From: Candidatus Poribacteria bacterium
GTDB taxonomy: Bacteria; Poribacteria; WGA-4E; WGA-3G
Length of the DNA stretch: 64,000 bases
Direction of reading: 5' to 3'
Assembly: GCA_022827625.1 (NCBI GenBank)
Contig: JAJEIE010000027.1
Coordinates: 300,827 to 364,826 of the forward strand
Shown here: in pieces, positions 34,276-44,215 of the stretch
How the letters are laid out: every line of letters starts with the position of its first letter
Position numbering within the stretch: the first letter of the stretch is position 1
Notes under the pieces: generated by a model
Seen by the model: only the letters and a program-made list of their open reading frames with translations
What the model was told of the DNA's origin: nothing
The model's database searches: none
Position numbers and translations under genes: made by a program

Positions 34276-35066
34276 CCGAGCCCGAGCAGCGATTTAATAT
34301 CTAAATCAAACGGTTCTAACACAAGATTCGTTGCAAAAACAAGTACGGTTACAACGAGGACTACTTTAATCCACTTGTCTCCTTTTTCGACTGCCCAATG
34401 GCTGCCGATCCAGGCGCCTGTAGCATTCCCTATCGCTAATGTCACACCTAAAGTCCAATCGACCTGCTTGCTCACGATAAAAGTGGCAAGTGCAACCACA
34501 GTATAACAGAAGATAACAAAAACTTTAATCGCATTCGTCCGCACTAAATCCATACCCGTGAGAAGCCGCAAAGCCGTTATAACGAGCAAACCTACACCGG
34601 CTTGAATGAACCCACCATAGATGCCGATAAAGAAAAACACAGCCATTGCGACGATTCTGGAACCTGTGGTGTCGCTTTCAATCCTATCCTTTAAGCGTGC
34701 TGTTGGATTCAGCAGTGTCAGCGCGAGCATAACAAGCATCACGAACGCGAGGATGAATTGAAATAGAGCAGCATCCGTACCGATCGCAATTTTAGCACCT
34801 ATCCATGCCCCGAAAGCTGCAGGGACAGCCAGTAAGATACCATACCGAAAATTGGAAACGCCTTTACGGCGGAATCCCATGATAGCACTAATGTTTTGGA
34901 AGAAAATAGCGACTCTGTTGGTCCCGTTTGCTAATGTAGGATCGGCGGTAAGAAAAATGAGCATCGGGAGTGCCAATAACGATCCACCAGCGGCGACTGT
35001 GTTTACGAAACCCGCAGCGATACCTGTCCCAAAAAGCAAGATGAGGTGAAGGAGATTGAAGTCCAC
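34272..35066 (-). CDS. TauE/SafE-family sulfite/anion exporter
   Basis: 264 aa, about eight membrane helices. The family motif GFVNTVAAGGSLLALPMLIF (residues 19-38) is present, with its repeat partner GIYGGFIQAGVGLLVITALR in the second half. The family moves sulfite, sulfonates or related organosulfur anions out of the cell. The presence of sulfatases elsewhere makes sulfur anion export plausible, but this is inference. Tail-to-tail overlap of 4 bp with the preceding gene on the other strand. Starts with ATG at 35066. Confidence 0.87.
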   Translation of the reverse strand: MDFNLLHLILLFGTGIAAGFVNTVAAGGSLLALPMLIFLTADPTLANGTNRVAIFFQNISAIMGFRRKGVSNFRYGILLAVPAAFGAWIGAKIAIGTDAALFQFILAFVMLVMLALTLLNPTARLKDRIESDTTGSRIVAMAVFFFIGIYGGFIQAGVGLLVITALRLLTGMDLVRTNAIKVFVIFCYTVVALATFIVSKQVDWTLGVTLAIGNATGAWIGSHWAVEKGDKWIKVVLVVTVLVFATNLVLEPFDLDIKSLLGLG

Positions 35067-35078
35067 TTTAAGTTTTTG

Positions 35079-35342
35079 TTACCTCCGTTTATCTTTTAAC
35101 CGCCGTTTCGCAATTCCAATCAAGAGAAGAGCAACGAGGTTTCCAACAACAATTCCGCTTCCCAGTCCTACAATACCTAAGAAACCACAAATCTGAATCA
35201 GTCCGTTTCCAAATGGACATTGCCAGTTATTCATGAAGATGGCACGGGCGGGAATTAGCACGCCGATAATAAAACCGATGCCGGCAGCCACAGCGGAAAT
35301 CGTCTGGAATTTTCTAAAACCAGGAAGCTGCATTTCAAACAT
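35079..35342 (-). CDS. small two-TM protein, unknown
   Basis: 87 aa with helices at about 13-33 and 50-75 and a very basic tail (KRRLKDKRR). Cysteines C42 and C52 lie in the loop between helices. The ATG at 35342 has AAGGAAC upstream. It sits between the MetE-like gene and the TauE gene on the same strand with short gaps, so it may be co-transcribed. No family recognised. Confidence 0.6.
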   Translation of the reverse strand: MFEMQLPGFRKFQTISAVAAGIGFIIGVLIPARAIFMNNWQCPFGNGLIQICGFLGIVGLGSGIVVGNLVALLLIGIAKRRLKDKRR

Positions 35343-35360
35343 AGGAGTTCCTTTATCCGC

Positions 35361-36380
35361 CTATGCGGTACCGAGGTACCGATCCCGTCCTTGCACTAAA
35401 GCCTCTATCTTCCGGTCGACCACGGAGCGTTGAAGCATCCAAAAGCCGCAATCCGGATGCACCCAACCGATCCGTCCGGCACCTAATATTTTTTCTGCTT
35501 GTTCGATGCTCGCTGCCACGTCATCAGCGGTCTCAATCGGGTTAACTTTTACGTCAATCACACCGATACCGAGAACAATATCTGATGAAACCGCCTTGAG
35601 TGCTTCTAAGTCTGCTTCAGGACGGTGTTTGAGTTCTAAAACGAGATGGTCACATCGGAGCATGTTTAAGAAATCAATGAGAGCGGCCCAGTTCCCTTTC
35701 TGGATAACCTGACCGCCATAATTGCCAAAACAGAAATGAACTGCCTTCTCTCCGCCGAACGCATCGAGTACAATATTAATCGCCTCGGCAGCGCGAGGTC
35801 CATCTTCTGGATTGCCCGGTATATTCGCTTCGTCAATTTGCAGACAGGCACAATCGAGTTCGCGTACCTGCGCCGCTAACACCTCTGCCAAAGCAGTGAG
35901 CAAGGCATCAAAGTCTCCGTAATGTTTATCCAATAGCGTCCGTGCGAGCATATAAGGACTTGTCACTGTAAATTTGAGATTTTTACCAGCAACACTCACG
36001 GCACGTTCACAGTCAGAAACGAGATTTAGCGTGCCTTCGCCTAATGCATTCTCTACAACGCCAGCGGGTTTTGCCCGAAACGACATCGTTTGCATCTGGC
36101 GGAACTCGTGCCATTCCTGCCGTCCTACCTCTGCCCTTATACCTGAAAGTGGACGGATGAAATAGTCAATCATCCCGTTGGTGTCTGGGTGGTTGGGATC
36201 AAAACGATAGAGTTCACCATCTGTTGGGAGTTCGATACCGCGTTGCCGTTGGATATCAACAACAACTCGTGTGGCATCGAGAAGACTCTGCTCGGTTGGG
36301 GTTGAGTGCAGCCACGTCGGCACGGGATAGGAGCCGACAGTCGTGGTCAAAATTTCTGGTTTTTTAAATATATTTTTCAC
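35361..36380 (-). CDS. core-MetE-like cobalamin-independent methionine synthase family protein
   Basis: 339 aa, corresponding to the C-terminal catalytic barrel of MetE. Zinc ligands are all present: H215 and C217 (VHFCFGN), E249 (LVLEL), and C311 (HPDCGFW). N-terminal TTTVGSYPVPTWL and GIGVIDVKVNPIETADDV are further family marks. The short form lacks the N-terminal folate-binding half of MetE. Such core-MetE enzymes transfer methyl groups from cobalamin protein or other donors to homocysteine. It could also act in methyl recycling of another thiol. Head of a small minus-strand run with the two-TM and TauE genes. Confidence 0.8.
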   Translation of the reverse strand: MKNIFKKPEILTTTVGSYPVPTWLHSTPTEQSLLDATRVVVDIQRQRGIELPTDGELYRFDPNHPDTNGMIDYFIRPLSGIRAEVGRQEWHEFRQMQTMSFRAKPAGVVENALGEGTLNLVSDCERAVSVAGKNLKFTVTSPYMLARTLLDKHYGDFDALLTALAEVLAAQVRELDCACLQIDEANIPGNPEDGPRAAEAINIVLDAFGGEKAVHFCFGNYGGQVIQKGNWAALIDFLNMLRCDHLVLELKHRPEADLEALKAVSSDIVLGIGVIDVKVNPIETADDVAASIEQAEKILGAGRIGWVHPDCGFWMLQRSVVDRKIEALVQGRDRYLGTA

Positions 36381-36389
36381 GGATTTAAC

Positions 36390-37403
36390 TCAATTTTGTA
36401 CCAATTCAAAGGATTCGAGTTCAAAAACGGTTTCGACTGTCACATCACCGCGGGTTTGTGCCTGTGTAAATTTGATAATCCCCACATCGGGTGCGACCCA
36501 TTTTTTCACGACAGTAATATCGAGTGGGAAATTCTGGTTTTCTATGTCAAATCCCCACCGAAATGATTCTTGAACCTGAAAGACATGTTTAAAAGTTCCA
36601 GCAGGTACGGTCACAGTCTCTTCTGAAAGCACTTCAAATTCATCAAGCCCCTCACCAATGGGAAAAAGTTCAGGAACTAATTGTGCTTGAAATTTAGTTT
36701 CCCATTTATTACCGGGAATGAGTGGGAATTGATAGAGGGGTAGGTATGGGACGAACAGAATTGTATCACTCGTACCGGAGGTTGTATTCTGGGCATGTTG
36801 TAGAATGGCTGAAACTTCGCCTTCTTCGTCAACACTTGTGCCGAGGTAGGAGTAGTTTACCACGTTTTTCAAGTCCTCAGCCTTACTGGATTTCTGAAGG
36901 ACGAAGCTCTCAAGGGTTTCTCCACCTGCTCGCTGAATCTGGATGGTATCCACAATTTCAAATGTAATTTCGTCACCACCGGGGGCTCGGTAATGCCAGG
37001 TGTTTCCGACTGCCAGTGGATAATAATCTCCCGGTCGGGTCCGCCATACTTGGATGTCAAGTGTGCTCGTTGTGATTCGGACACCGTCGCTGACTGCGAC
37101 CTCAATCTGGTATTTCCGTTCAGTTTCCGGTGCCTTCCAGACTGCCCCAGCGTCGGTTTCTGTGAGTTCGCCGTCTGTGGCAGACCAGGTGTATGATAAA
37201 GCATCGTTCTCAAGGTCGGTCGCTTTCAAACGGATTTGTACTGCTGCCCCTGGCGCGACTATGTCTGATTCGGCTTCAAAGACAAGAATGCTCGGTGCGA
37301 GGTTTGTGCTATCCGAATCACCCTCGCTGCAGCCGATTACAACGCCCATAAGCAAAACCGAGAGAATCTTCCAAACGTTGGTTATGTTTTTCGCTTTTAT
37401 CAT
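36390..37403 (-). CDS. lipoprotein with PKD/Ig-like domain
   Basis: 337 aa. Type II signal peptide with lipobox VIGC, lipidated C25. Residues about 35-125 form a PKD/cadherin-type Ig fold (LKATDLENDALSYTWSATDG, YQIEVAVSDGVRITTSTLDI). The remainder (from YYPLAVGNTWHYRAPGGDE) looks like a beta-rich domain of the kind found in secreted proteins. The ATG at 37403 has GGGAGA upstream; an in-frame start at 37460 is rejected because it has no ribosome site and would place the signal internally. Function unknown; outer envelope. Confidence 0.72.
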   Translation of the reverse strand: MIKAKNITNVWKILSVLLMGVVIGCSEGDSDSTNLAPSILVFEAESDIVAPGAAVQIRLKATDLENDALSYTWSATDGELTETDAGAVWKAPETERKYQIEVAVSDGVRITTSTLDIQVWRTRPGDYYPLAVGNTWHYRAPGGDEITFEIVDTIQIQRAGGETLESFVLQKSSKAEDLKNVVNYSYLGTSVDEEGEVSAILQHAQNTTSGTSDTILFVPYLPLYQFPLIPGNKWETKFQAQLVPELFPIGEGLDEFEVLSEETVTVPAGTFKHVFQVQESFRWGFDIENQNFPLDITVVKKWVAPDVGIIKFTQAQTRGDVTVETVFELESFELVQN

Positions 37404-37462
37404 ATTTTCTCCCACGGACGACCTTTTTCCACACAATACCCATGAAGCAATTCGCTTCATTC

Positions 37463-38203
37463 TTACGCCTCAAGTGGTATACCGCGTAAGACTTCTCGGC
37501 ATTGGGTCTCGCCATTCCCTGTTACATTATAGGCAAAGGTGTTCATCAGTCGATCGTTTTCCGAGTTGTTCGGAGCAGAACCGTGGATAATGAGGGCATT
37601 AAAGAATACGCCATCTCCGGGTTCCATTTCTACCGCAACGGCGTCTTCACGTTCTTGGTAGTGACCGGGGAGAAACACCCCAAATGTTTGTTGTTTCCGT
37701 TCATGTTCCTGTAAGCCCCAATTGTGGCTTCCAGGCACGAACTGAATACACCCGTTCTCAAGGTTTGCTTCGTTTATCGCTAATTGGCAATTAATCATCA
37801 CGGGTTTGTTATTATCATTTTTCCAATACGCGTAATCCTGATGCCACGGAATCGCTGTTCCGTCGCCCCCGGCTTTTGGAAGCAGTTTGCTGTGATACAG
37901 TGAAATGTTTTCACCCATCATTGCCTCTAAGATGTCCAGCACATCATCAGAACGAAGCAGGCGATTGAGCGTCGTACTCACCAACTCACTGTGCATCAAC
38001 TGCTTAATACGGGGCGGATGATCCTCTGAATCGTAGACTTCCCAAGAGATGCCGATACCCTCCGTGGGTTGCGCCGCCATACGGTTATGTATATCTTCGA
38101 TCTCTTCAGAAATCCGCGCAATATCTTCTGAAGAAACAAGTCCTTTTTTCAGAAAATAGCCGTTTGTTTTATAGAATTCCAGTTCTTTATTCGTAATTCC
38201 CAT
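37463..38203 (-). CDS. phytanoyl-CoA dioxygenase (PhyH) family protein
   Basis: 246-aa Fe(II)/2-oxoglutarate oxygenase. Iron ligands are H121-x-D123 (PWHQDYAYW) and H207 (LIIHGSAPNNSE). R218 is the 2-oxoglutarate arginine. CIQFVPGSHNWG and MEPGDGVFFNALIIHGS are classic PhyH strands. It differs strongly from the member at 23647-24387, so the two probably use different substrates. The ATG at 38203 is preceded by AAGGAAA. The longer frame from 38275 runs into a decayed region and is rejected. Confidence 0.9.
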   Translation of the reverse strand: MGITNKELEFYKTNGYFLKKGLVSSEDIARISEEIEDIHNRMAAQPTEGIGISWEVYDSEDHPPRIKQLMHSELVSTTLNRLLRSDDVLDILEAMMGENISLYHSKLLPKAGGDGTAIPWHQDYAYWKNDNNKPVMINCQLAINEANLENGCIQFVPGSHNWGLQEHERKQQTFGVFLPGHYQEREDAVAVEMEPGDGVFFNALIIHGSAPNNSENDRLMNTFAYNVTGNGETQCREVLRGIPLEA

Positions 38204-38306
38204 CTGATTTTTCCTTAGCCTATTTAGCCTAATATCAGCCTCGTTTCTGTTCGTGAACTTTATGTCCAAAACCATAGTAAATTATGTAAATAAGTTTACA
38301 TATATT

Positions 38307-38373
38307 CTGTAGGAGCGATCTCCGAATCGCGACCCAACCACTGTGAGTCGGGAATCGGAGTTCCCTCCTACAG
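38307..38373. repeat. intergenic palindrome (GTAGGAG family)
   Basis: CTGTAGGAG (38307-38315) is mirrored by CTCCTACAG (38365-38373), with internal GCGATCTCCGAATCGC. Downstream, ATCCACTATAAATG at 38399-38412 repeats a motif found at 3708-3721. The rest of 38204-38642 holds no gene. Confidence 0.7.
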
Positions 38374-38642
38374 TTTAGATGTAAAGTTAATTGTAGAATC
38401 CACTATAAATGGCACGGGTTACCCCTCCTAAAGTAATAATACAATTAAGTATATATCAAACCTTCGGAAAAATCAAAAGATTTTCGTGGAACTGTGCTCT
38501 TAAACGCATCACCTTAGAAAAATGTTTACTTTCCCGCTGAACCTTGCTAAAATATGAGTGAGTTGAGATTTGTTTATCACAACGTTGGCAAAACATAATG
38601 CTGATTTGCAGTACTTTGTGGGTCCTACGGGAACACTACGGA

Positions 38643-38999
38643 ATGGAGTTAAAAATTAACATGGACTATACGCTCGAAAATTGCCAAAAACTCGTAGATG
38701 ATTGGATACGCACCTATGGAGTCCGCTATTTTTCTGAGTTAACCAATACCGCGATCCTTATGGAAGAGGTTGGCGAATTGGCGCGGATTATGGCACGCCA
38801 ATACGGCGATCAGAGTTTCAAAAAGAACGAACAGGACCTTGATCTCGGTGAGGAGATGGCGGATATTCTCTTTGTACTTATCTGTCTTGCGAATCAGACG
38901 GGTGTTGAACTTGAGGACGCATTCAAAAAGTCGATGGAGAAGAAGACGCACCGAGATAAAGAACGGCACATCAAAAACCCGAAGCTTCAAAGAAAATAG
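38643..38999 (+). CDS. MazG-like nucleotide pyrophosphohydrolase
   Basis: 118 aa, all-alpha NTP pyrophosphatase. The metal-binding helices are LMEEVGELARIMARQYGDQ (EExxE-type) and LGEEMADILFVLICLANQTG (ExxD). Such enzymes hydrolyse non-canonical or modified NTPs to NMP and PPi. The C-terminus is basic (KKTHRDKERHIKNPK). ATG 38643 is used; ATG 38661 (six codons later, GGAG 11 nt upstream) is possible. The lipoprotein gene begins 31 bp downstream. Confidence 0.85.
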   Translation: MELKINMDYTLENCQKLVDDWIRTYGVRYFSELTNTAILMEEVGELARIMARQYGDQSFKKNEQDLDLGEEMADILFVLICLANQTGVELEDAFKKSMEKKTHRDKERHIKNPKLQRK

Positions 39000-39030
39000 G
39001 GTCCATCCATCCGTCTTAAAGGGTACTGAC

Positions 39031-41811
39031 ATGACACGCCTTAGAAACTATACATTTTTGGTGTTAAGCCTGCTTTTTTTTCTGGGTGGGTGTACGATCT
39101 TTCCAAAAAGAACGTCTACGCCGTCCGTGGTGGATCCACTCATTGAACGGAACCGCCAGTGGCGTGAGCATGTCGAAGTTGGCAATTATGAACTAAAACG
39201 CGGAAACCTCCGAGCTGCCCTGACTGCTTACGAAGCTGCTGTGACGATCCGTTCGGATTCCAATGACGTACAGTACAAAATCGCGGAGATATATCTTCAA
39301 CTTGAGGAATACGAAAACGCAAGGGATGCCTTCCTCATATTTCTCACATTAGATCCGAATAATATCACCGCGCTGAATTATGTCGGATACATTTCTGAAA
39401 AACTGAGCAACTATGCTGCTGCTGCCGAGTACTACGAACGGGTTTTGGACATTTCAGCGGATAATCTGTATGCGTTAAATCATCTCGGTTTGGCTTACAA
39501 GCAGTTACAACGCTACGATGATGGTATAAGAGTCCTTCACAAAGCGTTATTGATTGATCCGAGGTGTGAGCGTCCCGAATGCGAGAATTTGCACAACTAC
39601 TTGGGGCTTATTTATCTGGAGCAAGGTAAAGTCGGTGAGGCGATCGCGGAGTTCCGGGCATCCATTCGATTGTTTCCAAACGATATCTGGGCAAGGCAGC
39701 AGCTCGCAGCACTTTATGAAAATCAACAACGTTATTTTGAGGCACAACTGCAATACCAGCAACTTTTAGAGGTCGCACCAGACAACCTGCTCGCTATTAC
39801 ACGCCTACAAGCACTTTCCCAACTCAATCTGAACCCCGTACAGGTCGTTGACGTACTGCCAGTCACCCTTCTCGATCCAGATGTTGAGTCCATCATTGCA
39901 AACGCCCCGGATGCCAGTGATTATCCGGATGCTGATACACTCATTTTGTTCAATCACTTCAGTCATGATGTTTTACCGACGGGACAGTCCCGCTATACGA
40001 CGCACCAAGTCGTTAAGATTCTCACCGAAAGGGGCATCCAAAGATATGGGGATATCGCCATCCCTTACCAACCCGCATCGCAAAATATCGGGGTTAATAT
40101 AGCGAGAACAATTACAGCGGATGGCACGGTGCTTCAACCTCCCGATGAAGCGTACAACGATGTAACGCCGCCCGGTTTATTGGCCTACAATCTCTACTCA
40201 GACGCGCTGTGGAAAGTTATCTCTATGGTCGGTCTTGCGCCGGGGGTTTGTATTGAATACAAGGTAACGCTTGAAGATAAAGTTGCTGGCGGCGAGACGT
40301 GGATTACGGGGGGCTATAATTTTCAGTCAACAGAGGCGACCCTTGAAACGAGTTACGCACTTCAGATGCCGAAGGCATGGCGTCTTCAGTGGGAGATCGC
40401 TAACCCAGCATCACAAATGCCTCCGTTAGTGCCACAGGTCTCTTATACAGCGGATGATACGGTTATCTACATTTGGAAATATGGGGCGACTCCGGCAGTG
40501 GCATCGGAGGATGGCATGCCGCATATTAACGACATCGTGCCACGCCTGCACTATTCCTCAATTGCAGACTGGGGGGATGTCTACACTTGGTATAAGGAAC
40601 TCGCAAAAGGGAGATATACGCCGGATGCTGCAATTGAGGCGAAAGTTCGGCACCTCACCAGAGATTTGAGAACGGATGCGGCAAAGATCCGCGCTATCTA
40701 CAATTTCGTCGCCTCAAAAATTCGGTATGTTGGTATTGAGCTGGGACAGAGTGCTTACCAACCCTCGTATGCCACTGAGGTTTTCCAGATGCAATACGGG
40801 GACTGCAAGGACAAAACGACGCTCCTAATCTCAATGCTGGATCTCGCCGGTATTAAAGCCTATCCTTGCCTGATTAGTATGGCACCCCATGAACGCATCG
40901 ATACTACGCTTCCGTTTCTCAGCCAGTTCAACCACATGATTGCTGCAGTCCCTACCGGCACGGATACCTATATCTGGTTAGATACAACGGCGGCAACTTG
41001 TAGTTACGGAGACTTACCGTATAGCACGCAGGGACGCACTGGGTTTCTCATCTCCGATACACACGGTCTGTTCGTAGAGACACCTATTTTTCCACCGGCA
41101 TCTAATCGACTTGTGAGTACAACAGAATTGGCGTTAAACGGTGAGGGGACGGCGGCGGGAACGATTCGCATTCAGACGCGTGGGCAATACAGTCTAAATA
41201 CGCGGTGGACCTATCAACAGATCCATCCGAATGCTATGAAAACCACTTTAGCCACTGAGCTCAGTCAGCAATTTCCGGGGATCCAAATAGAGTGGTGCGA
41301 TGTGTCTGACCTTAGCGATCTCAATGTGCCGGTGGAAATTAATCTCGGTTTTCATGTTGAGAATTACGCTGAATCTTTGGGAAGCAGCATCCTACTCCGC
41401 TTACCGATTGATGAATTTGCGGCTTATGCTGAAACTTTTGCCGATGCGCAACGCACTCATTCTTTAGATTTTGGCTATCCGATGCAAATTGAGAAAACCG
41501 TTCACATCCGAATGCCGGAAGGATGGACGGCTGTTTTGCCGGAGGACCTCCATCACACTATAGAGATAGCGGAACTGAGTCGGCAGTACAGACAGGTTGA
41601 AAATGTTATTACCTATCGGCTTGTATTTACCCTTAAAAACCGGATACTTCCAGCAGATGCGTATCCGGCGGCGAAATCGCTTTTTGTGTCGCTCGCAAGC
41701 GAGGATGGGAGTTACCTATTGCTAAATAGCAGTCAGCAGGAGCAGGGATTGGAGGATCGGAAGGCTGGAAGGGCGAGCACGCAATCTGCCGCTGTTCCAT
41801 CCAAATTCTAA
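39031..41811 (+). CDS. TPR lipoprotein with DUF3857 and transglutaminase-like domain
   Basis: 926 aa. Signal II with lipobox LGGC (C21). Residues about 45-275 contain about six TPR repeats (LRAALTAYEAAVTIRSDSN, YAAAAEYYERVLDISADN, GEAIAEFRASIRLFPND). A DUF3857 beta domain follows (about 340-520), then a transglutaminase/protease-like core with the full triad C592 (QYGDCKDKTTLL), H635 (FNHMIAAV) and D651 (WLDTTAATC). A C-terminal beta region ends the protein. The catalytic triad is intact, so peptidase or amide-linking activity in the periplasm is plausible. The ATG at 39031 has AAAGGG 7 nt upstream; the longer frame from 38770 overlaps the MazG gene and is rejected. Confidence 0.85.
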   Translation: MTRLRNYTFLVLSLLFFLGGCTIFPKRTSTPSVVDPLIERNRQWREHVEVGNYELKRGNLRAALTAYEAAVTIRSDSNDVQYKIAEIYLQLEEYENARDAFLIFLTLDPNNITALNYVGYISEKLSNYAAAAEYYERVLDISADNLYALNHLGLAYKQLQRYDDGIRVLHKALLIDPRCERPECENLHNYLGLIYLEQGKVGEAIAEFRASIRLFPNDIWARQQLAALYENQQRYFEAQLQYQQLLEVAPDNLLAITRLQALSQLNLNPVQVVDVLPVTLLDPDVESIIANAPDASDYPDADTLILFNHFSHDVLPTGQSRYTTHQVVKILTERGIQRYGDIAIPYQPASQNIGVNIARTITADGTVLQPPDEAYNDVTPPGLLAYNLYSDALWKVISMVGLAPGVCIEYKVTLEDKVAGGETWITGGYNFQSTEATLETSYALQMPKAWRLQWEIANPASQMPPLVPQVSYTADDTVIYIWKYGATPAVASEDGMPHINDIVPRLHYSSIADWGDVYTWYKELAKGRYTPDAAIEAKVRHLTRDLRTDAAKIRAIYNFVASKIRYVGIELGQSAYQPSYATEVFQMQYGDCKDKTTLLISMLDLAGIKAYPCLISMAPHERIDTTLPFLSQFNHMIAAVPTGTDTYIWLDTTAATCSYGDLPYSTQGRTGFLISDTHGLFVETPIFPPASNRLVSTTELALNGEGTAAGTIRIQTRGQYSLNTRWTYQQIHPNAMKTTLATELSQQFPGIQIEWCDVSDLSDLNVPVEINLGFHVENYAESLGSSILLRLPIDEFAAYAETFADAQRTHSLDFGYPMQIEKTVHIRMPEGWTAVLPEDLHHTIEIAELSRQYRQVENVITYRLVFTLKNRILPADAYPAAKSLFVSLASEDGSYLLLNSSQQEQGLEDRKAGRASTQSAAVPSKF

Positions 41812-41834
41812 AGGTTTCCGATAGGTGCTGGCGG

Positions 41835-42437
41835 TTAGTTTTTCACGTATTTCCAGCCATCAATCAAAACAGGGAGACCGCGAATTAAGCACATCGCAAC
41901 GGTTATGGTTGATAAAATGACACCTGTCAATTCCAAACCGACAGTCAATTCTGGGTAAAAGCCCGAATTTTTGAAGGCTATGAGGCCACCGAGATAAAGG
42001 AAGGCAATCGTTTTCGCAATGCCATAAATGCTACGACTCATTCGTGAACTCGTGAGCGCACGCGTCCACCTTGAGGTCATCATTGTATTTTCACCGAACG
42101 CCGTTTTCCCTTGTGCGAAGGCAGCGCTCCGCAGACCGTCTGTAAAGAAACCACGAGCAATAACGATAACTGGAATCCAGACGGGAATCAGTCCAACAAC
42201 AGCGAAGTAAACCCAAAAGATACATTCAACAATGCGGTCGCCGACGATATCCAAGAGTGCCCCGAAGTCTGAAGTCTGGTTGAGTTTTCGCGCAACGTAA
42301 CCGTCGACTGCGTCAAGAAATAGGATCAATCCGATCAGTGCGACAAGCAAAATGTCTAAATAGAGGTGCTGCCCGAAGAGTGAGATCACAACAAATACCA
42401 GGATTAATCGGAAAAGCGTAATCAAATTCGCAATCAT
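41835..42437 (-). CDS. CDP-alcohol phosphatidyltransferase (PgsA-like)
   Basis: 200 aa, about five membrane helices. It starts MIANLITLFRLIL, the typical N-terminus of phosphatidylglycerophosphate synthases. The complete CDP-OH motif D-x2-D-G-x2-A-R-x8-G-x3-D-x3-D is in DAVDGYVARKLN...GALLDIVGDR. It is the second member of this family in the window and closer to PgsA in look, so phosphatidylglycerol synthesis is the first guess, though not proven. Confidence 0.85.
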   Translation of the reverse strand: MIANLITLFRLILVFVVISLFGQHLYLDILLVALIGLILFLDAVDGYVARKLNQTSDFGALLDIVGDRIVECIFWVYFAVVGLIPVWIPVIVIARGFFTDGLRSAAFAQGKTAFGENTMMTSRWTRALTSSRMSRSIYGIAKTIAFLYLGGLIAFKNSGFYPELTVGLELTGVILSTITVAMCLIRGLPVLIDGWKYVKN

Positions 42438-42566
42438 GTTTTGCTCCTTTGTTGAGGGAAGTCCTGATGTCTTATTTCTACTTAAGTTTTGCGTCTCTTC
42501 TTTAATCGTAACGTAACCGTGTCACTAAAAGCAATACTAATTTCACGAATGAAAGGAATCTCTTCT

Positions 42567-44171
42567 ATGAGCGAAAATAACAAACCGAACATTGTCCTCA
42601 TTCTGAACGATGATATGGGTTTTTCCGACTTGGGCTGCTACGGCGGCGAAGTCCATACACCCAACCTTGACAGGCTTGCTACGGGTGGACTGCGCTTTAC
42701 ACAATTTTACAACACCGCGCGGTGCTGCCCATCTCGTGCTTCTATGCTGACTGGCTTACATCCGCACCAAACGGGTGTAGGGCACATGATGGGCGACGAC
42801 GGACTTGAAGGGTATCGCGGTGATCTGAATGACCGGTGTATCACTATCGCCGACGCGGTCCGCTCGGAAGGTTACGGCACATATATGAGCGGCAAATGGC
42901 ATATCTCGCGGCATGCCGGTGCAGATGGTCCCAAACATAGCTGGCCCTGTCAGCGCGGGTTTGACGAGTACTATGGGATTATCACCGGTGCCGCTAATTT
43001 CTGGAAGCCGAATACCCTGACGCGGAATAACACCCGGATTGAACACGATGAACTCCCTGAAGGCTACTTTCTCACAGATGCCATCAGTGATGAAGCCGTG
43101 ACGTTTATCCAGAACCACACTGAAAAGACACCGGAACGTCCATTCTTCACCTACGTTGCTTACACTGCACCGCACTGGCCCCTGCACGCGCACGAAGAGG
43201 ACATCGCTCGCTACAATGGACGCTTCGCTGCAGGGTGGGATGAACTGCGAGAAGAACGCCTCTCACGGATGCGGGAAATGAAGATTTTAGATGAAGCGTG
43301 GCAGCTTACCGGAAGAGACCCCTCACAGCGACCTTGGCGCGAAGCGGCGTATAAGGAGTGGAACCAGCGGCGCATGGAGGTCTACGCAGCACAAATCACC
43401 CGTATGGATGCAGGTATCGGGCGAATTATCAACACATTGGAGGAGACAGGGCAACTTGATAACACGCTCATCCTCTTTTTAGCCGATAATGGCGGTTGTG
43501 CCGAAGAACTCGGAGGGCCCCCGGCGAGACGCGACAGCGGTTCACTGATTAGCACCCAGACAACTTCTGATGGGAGACCTGTTCAGCGGGGCAATGACCC
43601 AAACATTATGCCGGGTCCCGAAACCACCTATCAGAGTTACGGCGTTCCGTGGGCAAACCTGTCTAATACCCCTTTCCGTGAATACAAGCACTGGGTACAT
43701 GAAGGCGGTATCGCTACGCCACTGATTGCACATTGGCCAGATGCGATAGAGACCGCTGGAGAATTGCGCCATCAACCCGGACAACTCCCAGACATCATGG
43801 CGACATGCCTCGAAGTTTCAGGTGCTACCTACCCTGAAGCGCACAATGGGAACCCTATTTTGCCGTTAGAGGGCACGAGTTTAGTACCGATTTTCGATGG
43901 GAAGGACAACGGTAAAGGGGTGCTTTATTGGGAACACGAAGGCAATTGTGCTGTTCGTCAAGAAAATTGGAAGCTGGTCTGCAAGTTTCCCGGTGATTGG
44001 GAACTCTACGATCTCGCAGCAGAGCGGACGGAGATTAACGATCTCGCCACTAAGCATCCGCAAAAGTTCGAAGAACTGACTGGACTTTACCGAGATTGGG
44101 CGGATCGGTGTTTGATCTACCCATGGGATAAACTCCAAGAACGCCGTAGGCAGGAGCGTCATCAACGTTAA
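42567..44171 (+). CDS. sulfatase, formylglycine type
   Basis: 534 aa. The N-terminal metal site is NIVLILNDDMGFSDLGCYGG. The signature C53-C-P-S-R57 has the formylglycine cysteine at 53, then ASMLTG. YGTYMSGKWHIS and LFLADNGGCAEELGG are conserved catalytic segments. The layout resembles arylsulfatase A-type enzymes acting on sulfated sugars. No signal peptide. The ATG at 42567 has AAGGA 10 nt upstream; earlier in-frame ATGs lack good sites. It is convergent with the lactonase gene across a shared terminator. Confidence 0.92.
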   Translation: MSENNKPNIVLILNDDMGFSDLGCYGGEVHTPNLDRLATGGLRFTQFYNTARCCPSRASMLTGLHPHQTGVGHMMGDDGLEGYRGDLNDRCITIADAVRSEGYGTYMSGKWHISRHAGADGPKHSWPCQRGFDEYYGIITGAANFWKPNTLTRNNTRIEHDELPEGYFLTDAISDEAVTFIQNHTEKTPERPFFTYVAYTAPHWPLHAHEEDIARYNGRFAAGWDELREERLSRMREMKILDEAWQLTGRDPSQRPWREAAYKEWNQRRMEVYAAQITRMDAGIGRIINTLEETGQLDNTLILFLADNGGCAEELGGPPARRDSGSLISTQTTSDGRPVQRGNDPNIMPGPETTYQSYGVPWANLSNTPFREYKHWVHEGGIATPLIAHWPDAIETAGELRHQPGQLPDIMATCLEVSGATYPEAHNGNPILPLEGTSLVPIFDGKDNGKGVLYWEHEGNCAVRQENWKLVCKFPGDWELYDLAAERTEINDLATKHPQKFEELTGLYRDWADRCLIYPWDKLQERRRQERHQR

Positions 44172-44185
44172 TTGATGTATTTGAT

Positions 44186-44213
44186 TGGGCGGACATTATG
44201 CCCGCCCATTTTT
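44186..44213. terminator. bidirectional terminator
   Basis: TGGGCGG (44186-44192) pairs with CCGCCCA (44202-44208), followed by TTTTTA on the plus strand; on the minus strand A-rich DNA precedes the stem. It separates the convergent sulfatase and lactonase genes. Confidence 0.8.
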
Positions 44214-44215
44214 AT

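Noticed and set aside
38770-39030. N-terminal extension of the transglutaminase lipoprotein
   Set aside because: It overlaps the MazG-like gene in another frame and would bury the lipoprotein signal peptide.
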